Assembly (NCBI GenBank): GCA_013396525.1
Contig: VWYX01000887.1
Location: 1-64,000, forward strand
Direction of reading: 5' to 3'
DNA from: Chaetorhynchus papuensis
Lineage: Eukaryota > Chordata > Aves > Passeriformes > Rhipiduridae
DNA: 64,000 bases
Of this stretch, positions 10,188-25,100 are shown piece by piece. Both the position numbers and the translations under genes were made by a program. How positions within the stretch are numbered: the first letter of the stretch is position 1; every line of letters starts with the position of its first letter. The notes beneath the pieces are model-generated. The model was not told where the DNA came from and searched no databases. It worked only from the letters and a program-made list of their open reading frames with translations.

Positions 10188-13100
10188 CTTCAAAAGAAAA
10201 GCAAAAAAGAAAAACCAATTAAGCTTTGCTTTCACTTCCCCTCACCTATTCCCAGTCAACATTCTAACCCCAAGTTTTGTTGAACATGTGCCTCTACAGC
10301 CCCAAGCCTGCTGGGATGGAAGGAAGTCTTGCTTTAGGGCACAGTGTAGATGCAGCTGTAAGCAGGCCAGGGGCCTGTTGGTAACCAAAAAACACCATGT
10401 CCCTAAGATGGCACCAACTGTGTTATGGGCTTGTTTACAGAACATGGAGAGCTGAAGCCTCTCTCAAATCATCACGCCTATGAGAGACAAACTCAATTCC
10501 ACCCTAATATTGAGCCCATGAGGGGCAAAATACCACTCAGAATGATCAAGAATATTAGGCTGCATATAAAGTTGTGTACCAAGAACACGTGTATACGTAC
10601 TTTGGGAAACTCCAACTGCCATGACAAACTTCAGGCAGGACTAGAAGCTTACCTTCCAAGAGAATTAAATTTTGTTTTCTCCTGCTTTGCTTCCTATCAT
10701 CAGAACTTTTCTTTCTCTGCTTTCAATCATCAGAACATTCAACAGAGAAATTAAAAATATTGCAAAGATACCTTAACATCCAAAGTCATTCTGGGTGACA
10801 GCTCTGGAGGGAACAATATAGAAAATTGCTCTCTTCCAGTGAGTCCCAAAGTACTTGGATTTTCCCCAGGACGAAACTGAAGTGGAGCAATGCCAATTCC
10901 AATCAGCTGACTCCTATGAACCTTCTCATAGCTCTCAGCTAGGACAGCTTTAACACCCTGCAAAAATACAAGCACAGCAGGCAGAGTGAAACACAGAAGT
11001 AACCTTTGAACACAGATTATGTCCAACATCTTGGAATTCAAACTCAAGCGTAGAGAGAGTGCTTTGAAGAGAGTCCTTTAAGTACCCTGGTAACATTTTA
11101 GCTTTCCAGGTAGATGGAAGCAAACAAGCCAGAGCAGGCCCATGCAGTGTGAAACAGTTTGTTACAGACAGGGGCCATGCTGGAGTTAACAGGACATGAA
11201 TCAATGGCTAACTCGGAATATATTCTCAATATTAGTGGAAATTAGTCTCCAATAGTGAGATACGGAACACCCCATGGAGACCAAACAGAGGTCAGCATAG
11301 ACAAATGCCTGATTTGTCTCAGTCTAGTATTCAAGACAGTAAATTACATAATGAGGAAATTCAGATTTATCCTGACTAGTGATTTTCTCCCATGAAGATT
11401 CTAACATAGAAATTATACAATGTGTTTTTAGGTACTTCCAGAAGAAACAAAACCACCCCCAAACCCAAACAAACCAGCAGTACCAGTAAAAAAGGCCCTT
11501 TCGCAGCCCAGTCTCTTGAGCTACCCAGTCCATATTTCTTTCCTGCTAGAATAATTACAGGAATGCCTTCCTTCTGGTACAGCTCCGCTGCTTCAAACAC
11601 ATCTAGCTGTGGAATGACAAAGTGACACATTCTGAGTGAGTTCTAAACCTGCACTCCCCATTCCAAAGTAGCTGTACAAACAAATATATTCCTACCGTTT
11701 GTCCTGATGGAAAATGAATTGTTTTAGGAGCTGGTTTTCCTATGAACTTATTCAGAAGCTTGATATTTGCAAAGGTACCTCTGGTCATCACAGCATCATT
11801 ACCTCTTCGAGCCCCATAAGAGTTGAATTCACGAGGTGTGAGTCTTGAATAAAAAGCAAATTGAAAGAAATCAGTTTAAGATTATCCGATTTAAAAGGAT
11901 ATTATGATTTTTTTGTAATTATTGCAGCATAACTAAGTCTTCAGTGGAAGATGTAAAGAACTAGACCTCCAACAAATATAATTATTATAAATCATGAACA
12001 ACATGTGTAAATCACTGCTAGGTTATTCATGAGGAAAGCTGTGACTTTAAATTCATTTTCTACAACTTCATTATGAAGTGCTACAAGCAGTGTGGTACTT
12101 ACAGAAGAATTATGGGGAGACTGCTCTAGGAAACAACCCACCTTACTAATCCTTTTACCATTACCAGCATATTTATTAACACTGATTAATTATTTTGCTT
12201 TTCCACATACAGTCTGCCCTTTCTGCAGACAGGCATTTCTAGAGGAAGGCGACAGTGCTGATCAATTATTCAGCATGTGCAGCAGTCCTGTGCCACAGCA
12301 AGTGCTCACCCTTTGCTGGTCAGGTACTTGGCAGCAGCACTGCTCCTTGCGATGCTCCCAGCAGGGGAAATGTGATCTGTGGTGACAGAGTCCCCCAGGT
12401 ACAGCAACACATGGGCGTTTTCAACCACTTGTGGGGACACTGGTTCTTTGGCCTAGCAGGGAAGGATGGGGGAAAGAACAACAGAAGGGAAGAAAAGGCA
12501 CATTAAACATTTTCTTCCAAGAAATAGACATATCAAATGTATCTGCAGGTTACATTTGTTAATTTGTTAGTTCAACATTGAAGCTTTACTGGAATAGCCA
12601 TTCCTTTACTTAAAAGCAATGCATATAATCTGGTGGATAGATCCACTGTACTTACAAGTTTATCAAAAAAGGAAGGACATCTAATATAAGTAGATTTTAA
12701 ATCCCAAGGAAATAAAGTTGACTCTGGTGCTTCCAGTAAATTCCATCGTTTGTTTCCTTTCTACAAGAAAGAAAATTAATTGAAAAGAAGTTAGTTTATT
12801 GTATTTTAATACTCAAAAACTAAAGACGCACTGGCGATTTTATTAATTACTATTATTTAGTAAATAATTTTCTATTACATATTACAAGTTACCTCACTGG
12901 GAATTACTTAAGAATCGCTTTTAAATACAAGTACCCATCTCAGTTAAGCCCTCCATTACCATAACAGAAATAAATGGCAAACCAATCACATTCAACTGCA
13001 AGATATTATAAAGCTACAATGAAATGCAACCTTCAAATTATGTAGAACAGACCATTCTTACCTCCATCTTTTCTTTCAATTCCTTAAACATGGATGATAT

Positions 13101-16100
13101 CACACACTCTTCCTCCACTGTGTGAAGTTCTTGTCGGGTGGGCCAAATATCTCGTAAGTAAATACTTTTGCCGTTAAAGCCAGTGCCTAAGATTTTAAAC
13201 ACAACAGTTTTGAAGAATAAAATACTAGACTTGAGATTTGTATTAGAATATAGATGTGTATATATTCAGGCCTGCAGAGATGGTACCAGATAGGCAAAGA
13301 ATTTGATCAGTTAAGTGAATGCTTTGCTTTAGCCATGAGCAAACCAAATATGGCTGTGCTTCCTCTTCAAATATATTGGCTCTGGGTGCTGAAATCATGT
13401 GCAGGAATCTCTGCCCATGTGCACCAGCTGCAGAAACAGAAGCTGTAGGAAAACACTCACCCAGAGGCTCCGTGTCAAAGTCTATTCTGACGGTGCCCGC
13501 GATGGCGTAGGCCACGACCAGCGGAGGGGATGCCAGGTAGTTGGCACGGACACAGTCACACAGGCGGCCCTCAAAGTTCTTTGTGCCAGACAGTACCCCA
13601 CAGGCAATGATATCACCCTGAAAGGCAGACCCAGACATACTGCTGCAGCAGTTTGGGGTACTTAAACAGCTTATGCTATTTCTGATGACTAAGTCAGATG
13701 TGCTTTTAGCATTCCACTTCAAAAATTTACTCTAACACTACAACTGAAAGGCATTTTGCTCTCTCCCACTGCCCTTCTCATCTCATTTTCCCTTTTGACC
13801 CTCTGATACGCTCTCCTGTCAATTCAGCCAACTCCTCTCCTGCCTTTTATTTTTCTTCTGCTTCAGAAGAGAAAAAAGTTGTAACTTTTAGACACTGCTG
13901 GTTAAAATGACTCGAGCCCATAACTCTTTAAAACTCTCCTCTTCACTTATGATACAAAATCCACACATTACATCCTCTGCAAGATTAGATCATATGTGTT
14001 TATCTTGTCATTTATAACTATATTCTACAAATACTACTTATTACATTTATTTTACATAGCAATGAATTGGCATGGTCTCCCTCAAACAAGCAAATATGCC
14101 AACAACATCATGTGAAGTCCAAACCAAAAAGGAAGTGTATTTTGCATGGATTACTGCATTTCTTGATTGCTTAACTGGGTGAGAAATACATTTCTGTGTT
14201 CAACAAGCCAGACAGAGCTTTACCTGTTTTATTGCATTCCTGATGGCTTCTGGCAAAGGGGCTGTGTTCCCAACACAGGTGGAACACCCATAACCAACAA
14301 CCTCAAACCTACATGAGAAAAAACCATCAAGTCACACATTACATGGTCACAAGCAATTTGTTAACAACTGCTTTTTCTTTTATTAACAATCCCCAATAAT
14401 TTTTTGTCCTTTTGACAGTTCTTTTTAGAGAATGCACAGCAGACACTACATGTCACTGATGCAAACCACAGCTGGGCAGCGTTACAGAATATTGAACTTA
14501 ATCCCACTGTTACTGCTACAGAGCAGCCAGAAACAAACTAAACAACTCTTGATGGCGGCAAATAAGAAAAGACTAATACAGACTGTCCTGACAAATTTGC
14601 ATCCAGCTTCCACTTTTAAAATACATCATCAAGTACATCCTGTCCTGCAAGTCACTTCAAATGAAGTAATTTGTGACTGGAAAAACAGAGCTCTGGTATA
14701 TTAGAGCTACACATCATAAATTTTAAAGTGGGAATACAATGAAGCAAAATAATTTTAAGTCAGTAAGTAAGTAAGATGGCAATCTATTAATTTAGGAATT
14801 AGCCAACCCCAAATGAACAGCAATCCTATTTATCAGCCTGTACAGCCCCCCTATGTACTAGTTGCCCAAACTCACCAACAGAGACAGGCCTTACCCAAGC
14901 TTGCTGAGGTATGGCAATACTCCACTGGAACTGAGGTAATGTGTAACCATGCCACTGCCTGGTGATAAACTTGTTCTGATGTAGGGCTTCACCACCAGGC
15001 CAGCCTCAACAGCTTTTTTGGCCAGGAGTCCTACCAAACAAAAAGGAAAAAAGGACACAGATTATGATTTGTATATCCCTTAATAGGACATCTATATGCT
15101 TCTGCCTTAGTTAAATCAAGCATAAAAAATTCCAGAGGATTAAACAACTTTCAGTTTATTAAACTATTAAAGCAATTACTGGCCTGAATAAAGTTTCTTA
15201 ACTCATAACAATACCATGCATAGTTTTATTCCCGTTCCTGGAAGGTAGACACCCATTTTACTTTCTCTAAGACAAATCTCTGCCATGTTCTAGCTGACAG
15301 TGCCAACCCATTCAGCGTCTATAGAGACAGGCCACACAGCCCTAAGGGGAAGCTCACCTTGGCCACAGAGGATGTTAAAAAGAGGAGAGCAAGGTCTGAC
15401 AGATGAGCCGTTCCAGCAAAACCATCTGCAGCTTGCGAAGGTGCGGCAGATACCCCTGAAGCAGTGACAGAACAACTGCTCAGCAATACACAGTTTCTGT
15501 CCTGGCTGTGGCAGCACAGCTCATCATGCAGGACAGGCTGGAAGCTAAAGCTCACCTCCTGCATCAGCTGTGCCACTGTGTGCATCCACCTGACAGGAGC
15601 CCTAGAACTGCTTACCTGCTGTAATACTACCAAGTGTAAATGTTTTATAATTACTCTCCTTAATACTGCTTTTTGGGACAAACTAGGATTGTATTATGGA
15701 AAAGCAACTTTCCCTATACAACCTCCAGAACCTACAAGTTAAGGCTACAAGTCCGCAGTTTCAAACCTGTAAAGAGTTGCAGTTTCAAACCTGTAAAGAG
15801 AACCTACAAAATTGAAGGTGAGGGCTGTACAGACACGGGAGCACCGTTAAGATCCTGAGCTGTCTGGTCCCAACATACCTGCAGCAAGCATGACAGATGG
15901 ATTGCAATTGTTTGTACAGCTGATGACTGCAGCAATGACAACGCAGCCATGGGACAGCTTGTATTCATTTCCTTCATACTGCACAGGCACAATGTCATTC
16001 TGCTTCTCAGCTGCAATCTGAAACCCTTTAACACCAGACTGGATGACAAAAATACATGTTAGCAGTTGTTACAGTACAGAAAGGATGACATTACATCAAG

Positions 16101-19100
16101 ACCAAGTGAACACCGGTTTTGAAATAATACTCGGCTGTGCCACTAGGAACCCTTTTGGATTTTAAAAGCAGCCCTCAATTCAGGTCCCTCTGTCTGTACA
16201 CTGGTCTCAGCCTTCTTCCTTCACAACTGCTTCAACTCTGCAACAGTTGTGAACAAATGTCAGTCTATGTGTGGCTGTTCCACAACTCGCTTCCTTCTAT
16301 ACATGGAAGAACATCCCCTTAAGAGTACATGTCCAATCTACACAATACTGCTTCCTGAATTAGAAGCATGTCCAAGATTTTAAACTAAACCAGAGTAGGT
16401 CAATTAGCATTTTACACCCTCACCTGAGTGCTCTTCAGCACTCAAACATCCTCCAGAGGCCCCTACCCAATGTTCTTTCTCCCTAGCAGTCTAGACCAGG
16501 ACTAATTAGTAAGTCCCTAAATGAAGGATTTTTGGAAGCTCATGTTCCTGCCAAATACACCTATGATTTACCCTTGGGATGACCGTCAAGCAAGAACAGA
16601 ACACCCTGGATAAGCAGTTGTGTAGCAATAAGGAGGGCTCAGCAGGTACACAAGGAATAGGTAACATAACATTTATTATTCATGTGAATTATAGGAAATA
16701 CCTTTTGAAGAGAGCATCAGCAATACAAACCTTTTCATTTAAGCAGGCTTGGAAGTCACTTTTCATGTTACTAACAGCCACTCTATCTTGGGATCTCTTG
16801 GGGCCACTGACATACGGAATTATAGAACTTAGATTAACTTGCACTACCTAAGAAAGCAAGAAACAGAAAGTGCAGGCATTACCAACCCCGGGCCAGCAGT
16901 ACATGGAATATACTCCTGAGACACCCAGGAACTCTTGTTTCAAATTTGAATGTTCTCAGACATTTAGAACTCTGGGATTCCATTTTCAACACCACTCACT
17001 GTAAGAGGCTATTCCTCTTATTTCCAAGCGTTTTTTAACATTATCTGCAACTTTTCTACCATTCACAATACTTGGGATGACTGGAATTCAGGATCTGTTA
17101 GTTGACATAATATTACTGTACTTCCCTTCTTTTCCCCACCCCCTCTATGTTTTACAAAAAAACTCTGCTTCTCAAAACTCTGAGTTAATAAATACAACTT
17201 TGCTGAAAGCAATGAAAATTACAGTGGGAAATGAGACTGTGAAATCATCAGTAGTTATTTATAAGAATCAAACAAACAACTTCTTTCAAGCATACCTGGG
17301 AATACTCGGGCTCTCTGGAAGAACTCTCATCATTTCTAAATAACTTCACAGCTTTAAGATACGCTTCCGTGACTTCAAGCTTGGCCTTATCAAAACCTAA
17401 GGAAGGTTATTTCAAACATGAGAAAAGTCACATTAAAAGACATAAATAAAACAAATCACACAACTTTCAGACACTCGCATTGTTTTAAGTGTAACATTCA
17501 AAGTACTTTTTTTTTCTCCAAATACATCACTTCCACATCCCAAATTCTATTCAGGAACGATACACCAATTAAAACATTTATAAATTATTACATTTTTTTT
17601 CTAAATTAGCTTGTCTTTCTATGTCAAGGAACAAAATAAGCTATTCCAGCTCTAGAAGTGGGAACTCTAACTAAATTGACAGTTGTGTCCCTGAAGTCCA
17701 TAAGGCTTTTCTGTGTTAGGACTTGCTTGTTTAATACAGACTCTGTGCTTAGCTGACAACAGGCAGTACTGCTGGCTGCTCTTCCAAACCCATTCATTTA
17801 CTCTGCACTGATCAAACATGTTGACTAGTGAAAGCATTTAACTCCTATTTGAAAGTGACAGATTTCAGTCTCAGAAAGTCTCACTCATGAATGAGCTTTT
17901 TTTGGCATCTGTCACCCTGTGGTTCTGTTTGCAGTAGCTTGATAAGAAAGTGACATCCTCCTCGCTCAGCTTGAGATGCCAGTGAAATCACACACTTCAA
18001 AGGGAAACATAAACCACTGGGAAAAATCAGAGACATGTTCAGATTTGTTTTGCAGTTCCACTTATTTCTAGTAATCATTTTAAATTTTGATTTTGTAGGG
18101 AATCTCCAGGTGGTTATGGGATTCATTTCAAATCAAGAAGACTTACATTCCATACATATTTCAAAATGTAAGTGATAATTTCTTCAATACTTTTCTTTTA
18201 TAGGCTTACATATGCTTCCAAAAACCAGGACTCTGGATGTTGAAGAGTACTATCATGTTCGTAAATCAGGCATTAGACAAATGGACCAGACTGGACACAA
18301 ACCTCAAGCACAAGCCTAATTACATATTAAATCCATATCAGAACTCCACAGAAAAGCACCATGTAAGAACTGAGGAGTTTTAAGCAAAAACTCAATAGTT
18401 CTTACACGGGGTTTTTCTGCAGAGCAAAAAACATATATTACCACAACTGAAAAACACAACTACAGTAAGTCATTGCTTTAGTTTAATTTTTACCTGCATG
18501 CTTTAAGTGCTTCAATGTCACATTATCAACAGGGAAAAAACTCAGAATAGCACCATATTCAGGACACATATTTGCTATTGTGGTTCGGTCTGCTACGGAC
18601 AGTTGGGAAACACCACTCCCAAAAAACTCAACAAATTTTCCAGCAACATCAGCTTGTCTAAGATGCTGTTGGAAAGAACACACAATACCGGTTAAGTGAA
18701 GAGGTACAATGCAAGTTGTGTTTGTCACAATTCACAAGTCATGGACATTTAAAACAAGAAGTTGAAACCCTAAGGCTTATACTTACAAAAAAAAAATTAT
18801 AGAATTATTATGAATTATCTTTAGTTAAAGAGGGTCTGTAAGTAAACCACTATAGAGGGGAAAGAAAAAAAAACCCATTACTTCAAAGGACTTGCAAATA
18901 AAAATGGTTAGAGATTATTTGTACCTTTCTGCACTGTCATGATTAAAGGTATACTAAAAACACTCCCTGCATTTAGCTCATTTCTCAAACACCACTGGTA
19001 GTACTTGCAACAAATTCTCTTTTGTTTGAAAAGGCATTGAACTCTTACCTTTGTAATGCTTAGAACAATATCTATGGATGTGGCAAAGGGGCTGACTGTG

Positions 19101-22100
19101 CCTGTCAGCTCACAGCCCACCACCTCAGGCAGAGTGAGAGTGACTGGCATTCCCAGCATCACCGCTTCCGTCTCAATGCCCCCGACGCCTGCAAGGAGAG
19201 TGGGACATGGCTTTTCACCACCTTAACTAACCTACACTCATTACACTAAAACATAATAAAACCCTTTATATTAAGCCTAAAGACTTATGACAATAAACAT
19301 ACTGCTGCTTTTCTCTCACAAGTAAAGGGAATCACTCCATTCCCCGCAAGGACACAGCAAGAAATGTAAAAGTTCTGTTAAGTATTTGCACATTAAAAAT
19401 AAAAATCAAGCAAGACTATTGCTCAAGTTAGACATAACAGTCAACCAGAAAATATTTTATATCTGAAACTAATTTTCTGAGAGAAAAGAAACCTTCACGC
19501 AAATTTCTTCTGTACAAAGAGCACTTATTTGAGTATCAGCTAGTTTTTGGCTGTTTTCTCATTAAATTACAAAGAGTCGTTTCTCAATGGAAAGAAATCT
19601 TAGTCAAGATTACTTGTAGACAAAGAACATTCAGGACAATAATTCAAGACAGTCTGTTATGCCTGAGATACAAACATCCAGTAGGAAGAAATATTTTTTA
19701 TTCAAGCTTTAGTTGCCTTTCCAAGAGCAATGAAGTTCTGTGAGCATACTTACCCCAGCCCAAGATACCCAAGCCATTTACCATGGTTGTGTGCGAGTCT
19801 GTGCCAACCATGCTATCGGGATGCAGGAAATCTTTAACGTCAAAAACCACTCGGGACAAATATTCCAAGTTCACTTGGTGCGCCGTTCCAGTCTCGGGTG
19901 GAATTATGGATATATTCTCAAAAACTTTTGAACTCCACTGTAATTTTCCCAAAATGAGAATAAAAGAGTTGCATTTTTTTCAAAGGTATATTCAATTCTT
20001 AGAACATAACTAAAAAGACAAAATGAAGACACAATAAAAGAGTTCTTGCTATTCACCCAAGTGGCTTTTGCCCCTTTGTCAAACAGAGGTGTGTGATCTC
20101 CTTGGATACATTCTTAATCATCAACAAAAGCTTTCACTCAATTCCTCTGAAGGCTGAATCAGTAATTCATGCCTACCTTTCAAAAGCAGGGCTGCAGAAA
20201 TCTCTTATCTTCCAGTTCACACAACTGATTACAAGCTCACCTAAGACTGGTACTCAGACAACAGAACTTGTATTTATATTTAAGTGCTTATTTAAGAACT
20301 TGTATTTATAACAGAATTTATATTTATAGTATAACTGAGTTTAGGTTTGACACTCCAGGGTGAGACTGCTTGCAAACTCAGGATGGGACATTTAATAGAG
20401 CTGACATGGAAACTTGTAACAAGATCCAGCCTGGCCAGTTCCTTCTTTAATAATGGAAAAGCTAATTTGCAACTTTCAGAAAGAAACGTCGAGTCTACAT
20501 CCACGAAAAGACAGACCTGGTGGTTTCAGACCATTGCAGTGAATTCCTAAACCATGTCAAGTTAGTGGATGAGGATCAAATAGCAATGTTACAGAGCCCT
20601 GCCCAGCAGGAAAGAAGCTGATGTTCACCACAGGACTTCGCTGCCCAGTTTGAGAGCAGCCATGTCTGAACACTGGTCTCCACTCAACACTTCCAACTTC
20701 AGGAACTTTTGTAACAGAGGTATGGATAAATGACCCTTTCAGCCAGAAACTCACTGTGACCTAAGGCACTGAGCTCATGAAAGGCATTAAAAAGACTAAT
20801 ACTTCATAAATCCCCACTGACAAGAACCAAATCAGAGTAAACTTTTTCAAGTTAGAAAGCCAATCTTCTGTTCTTGTAATTAATTCAGATTTGAGAACCT
20901 GACATTTCCAAATGATTACATTTAATTTATAATCCAAACCTGAATACTGGTAGACAAATGACTCTTTAATAAAACCCAAACCACAAAGCCTGCAGGTATA
21001 CAGACATACCTTAAAAAATTGAAGCCTCTCTCTATTTCTGCCAAATTCCATCTCTTGATTTTTCAATACTGTCTCAGGCCTAGGAAGAAAACAAGTTTAC
21101 AATTACTGTCAAAATTTATTTCAAATTACAGAAGAACAAGTTGTAGTTTTAGTTTGTCTGATGAAAGACTTATTTAAGCCAGCAGGATTCTTTGAAGTGG
21201 TTTATTAGAACAAAGATAACTGCTTACCTGCAGCAAGTTTTCTGTAAACAGTGAGAAATAGCTGATTTCATATGTGCTGTGTCTGAGAACCTGTTTATTC
21301 TAGGTATGGTTTGCCTAAAGTGTGTGATCTCGAAAATAGTAAGAGATCTATACCAAGCATGTGCTACAATACACAGAAGCTTTTTTACCCCCATCAGTCG
21401 TCTCACAGGCTGCACATCTCAAAACCCCAGACATTAAAAAACCACAATGTTCACTAGTTCAATCGTAACTATCCTCCATTTTTGTATTTCCCTCCAAGCC
21501 ACAAGATTTTGTCACAAGTACTCATCAGTACAGTCCCATAAAATGGACTATCTTTTCTTAGTATGTGCTATTTATTAAGACACTGATACTTGTTGTAACA
21601 GAGTTATCCATAATTTAAGAGGAATAACCTCTGCTTTGGGCAGCTGAACAAGGAAGGGGACACCCTTGCTTTGTACCAGGAAGGAAGTCCTTAATTTTTA
21701 GAAGTGTATTTTACAGTCATGACCCTTTCCTTTCTTCTCTGCAGCAGCAGCAGGTCAGCAGCTCTCCTGCTTCACCAAGCCCCAAGGGACAGTCAGTGTT
21801 CACACTGCAGCTTCATAAATACACTGCTGGTGTGCTGCCAGAACACCAATATTGCTGAAAACATCACTCCTGCATTCCTACACCTGTACTGAGCAGGAAT
21901 ATTTCCACATCTATTAATGTTACCACAGCATTCAGCACAAGATCACTGTGGGATACAGATTTGATCAGCTTCCTAATTGTACACCTGTCCAGCACAGGCA
22001 GATAGGGATCTGAACAGTCCATCAGGCAAAGAGGCAGCAGCTGAAGGAGGAGGATTACACATAATTGGCATAGACGGAACAGTGCACAAAGACCTGTTAA

Positions 22101-25100
22101 TAACACAGAAATCTGGGAGAGGCACAGGCATGAGGCTCCCCTGGGCTACTACACAGGCAGGATATTTACTGAATTTCAACTCAGTGACAGATGGACTGTG
22201 AGATCCTGTACAGGCTGTGGGATGATGTATAGGCTAGTTCTTAGTGCTTTAAGAGCCAGAGGCTTCTGGAAAGTTACTACACAAAAGCTATGAATTACTT
22301 TTAGAAATAAATTATTGCTTCATTGAGTTATTCACTCAGGCTTGCTTTGCAACAGAGAATTACTCCTATGCTCAGTTGTCGTTGTGAAGAAATGAGAGAA
22401 GTACTAATATTTAATTTAAAAGTCACAGCCATGTGCCAATAGACGGCCATCTGCAGGGTGTTCAGTAAAGCTCTTCTTGTAAAAAGAAAAAATTATTGTA
22501 GACTAATTCCTATCCGCTACATCTGACCTACTTCTAGATACCAAAACAACTTTTCTATGGCATGGGTGAAAACTACAGAAGGATGTTTAAAAAAAACCAA
22601 TCCCGTTTCCCCGAGCTGTCACAGGCAGTGCTCAACACACAAAAGCACAGAACAATTCAGCACAGTAGCTTTCATACTCAGGCACGGGTTGAAGGTGGAA
22701 GGGGCAGAGGATGGGGGTGTTCTCAATCTGCGCAGAGAAGGGTCCTGAGCTGCGGCCGGACTCCCCCGTGCTGCACGAGCCCCTGCAGCCGCTGTGGCCC
22801 CGGCACGGGGGCAGCTTCCGAGGCTGCGCCTTCATCGGGGACAGCTTGGCCGGAGGCTTCTGCTCACCCCCACCGGGGTTGGGAGCATTCTGTATTGCAC
22901 TGCAACATTAAACAGAACATTCACTGAGACACTGGGAATCTGGTTCTTCATACACACACCCCTCCCCCACCTTGTTTTTGTGCAATCCCTTCAACAGGTT
23001 ATAAAATAGTATCTGAAAAAATAGTTATTTTATTACAACCCTGTTGCAAAGTAGACTACCACTGGATAAGCTTAGTTAAGTAATGTGGTGCGGTAAGAAG
23101 TGAACAAAACTGTATTGTCTGAAAGATTAGCACCAAACAACTCCTTCCATTTGTTCACAACAGACCAGAAATCTATAAACAGCATCGCAAAGGCTGAACT
23201 CAGGAGTTTTAAACTTGGAAGGTGTGGGTAGAGTCTCATCTAAATGGTAGACTGAACTTGTTTCTTTTTTTAAGGCAGTGCTGTACATGTTCTGTTAAAA
23301 CCACTGCTTTCTCAAGGAAACATAACTTGATCCTTTAATTAGGCTTTTTATACAAATTCTCAAAGGCTCTGATAAATTGGCTATTCAAGCCAGTCAGAAG
23401 TAAGAGAGAAAAGCCGGAGTTTTTTAAAAAATAAAGTCCATATAGCACACCACCCTCTATTTGTGCAACATTCAGTCTCTGCAAGAGAGCAAAGAAAGCT
23501 TATTGTGAAAAACTAATGACTTTAACCTCCATCAGTAATTACAAAATCACAAAATTGCATTAAAGCCACTGCTTTCTTCTGCCTCAGTAACACAGCCAGA
23601 TACTTAGTTATCAAATTGCAGGGTATTGCCCAGCCTCAGAGGATACCTCGTCTAAATCCCACCCCAACCCCATATACAGGCTGTGACCCACAGATGGGAG
23701 CTCTCTATAAAGCAGCACAAATCACCCTGCAGCTAAGGGTTTCTTATCACAGGCCAGCAGCTGCTGAGCCCCCACAGCTTTCCAAAGTGATGCTCCAGAG
23801 GCCGGATTTATCATTACAAAGCAGCATGTTGAGACCTCTTGCCAACACTTGGTCTGCCTGATAATTTTAGGCTGGCCTAATTGCAGAGGAATCAGCTGTC
23901 CCTCCGGACACAGTCATGGACAGAGCACAGAACTGACACAACACATATGCAGCACAACAGATCATCTGTAGCTTCTTGCTCTTCTAACACTCAGCAAACC
24001 GAAATCCTGTGAACATTTGGAAGGTCGACAGAAATGACTCACACATCCATGTCCTTTGACCACAGGCTTTTTCCCCATGAACTTCTAAGATTTCCAAAGA
24101 GCCTGCTCAGTTTATGCAATTCTGCATGGGTTTTGGAAGGCTCCACAATCAAAAGGCAGGGGAGAAGGTGAAGGGAAACTGCATTATTTATTATTTATTT
24201 CAGCAAACACTAAACAAAAGCTCCAAGTTTTTCCTCTTGTGCAGTATTTATGTTTCTAGCACAGGCAGCCCCAGGCTATGTTCATCACACCACTGCCTGT
24301 CAGACAAGGAAAACTATGCTGGTAGCTTTCCAGTCCCCTTACTTTTCCAGACTTCTCCAAGCACACTTCTCTCTTTGAAAATATCCACAGCCTCATTTAT
24401 CTGGTGTTAAATCAAAGCCCATAAAAAACCCAAACCAGTCGCAAGCCATGGGCTGCAATGACAGTCTTTCAATATCCCCAGTAGAATCGCAGGCCCCTTC
24501 TCTGGAGCTGTGACAAGGCAGCCCGTATGGAAAAAACAGCTCTGTTAAACTTGAACAATAAAATCAGAGCAAAGCAAAATAACAAACGCCCTCTGCCTCA
24601 TTCTCTTGAGACACATTATTTTCTAGAAACCATGCCAGATCCTGTTATTTCAGCCCAGACTTTGGATTATCAGTCAGCTTCACCCATAAGGCCTCACAAG
24701 TATTCTTTCTCTCCTTCAAGAGTTCGTATACATTTTTATCCAGCCCTTTTTCAGATACCACCAGGTCTTGTTTCAGGGATCCACGCATGGCAAATGATTA
24801 ATTGGTTAGTAACAAGACCTGAATGAATCCACACTTCAGTGTCAGACAAAAATGTATGGCTTGTAAAAGCAAAAAAAAAAAAAAAGTAATGTTACCATTT
24901 GCTGAAATCAATCTGCAGAGAATGGTCAACAGTGAGATCAGTTGGGCAGGCAGGATTGACTTTCACCGGATCTCCTCCAGCATTTCTCACAGCTTCCCTC
25001 ATGGCAGCAAAATCAACCATTGCTGGTATTCCACTAACAGATGGAAAAACAAAATAGTAAAACAACATGACACATTAACTGATTGAAATGCACAAACTTA

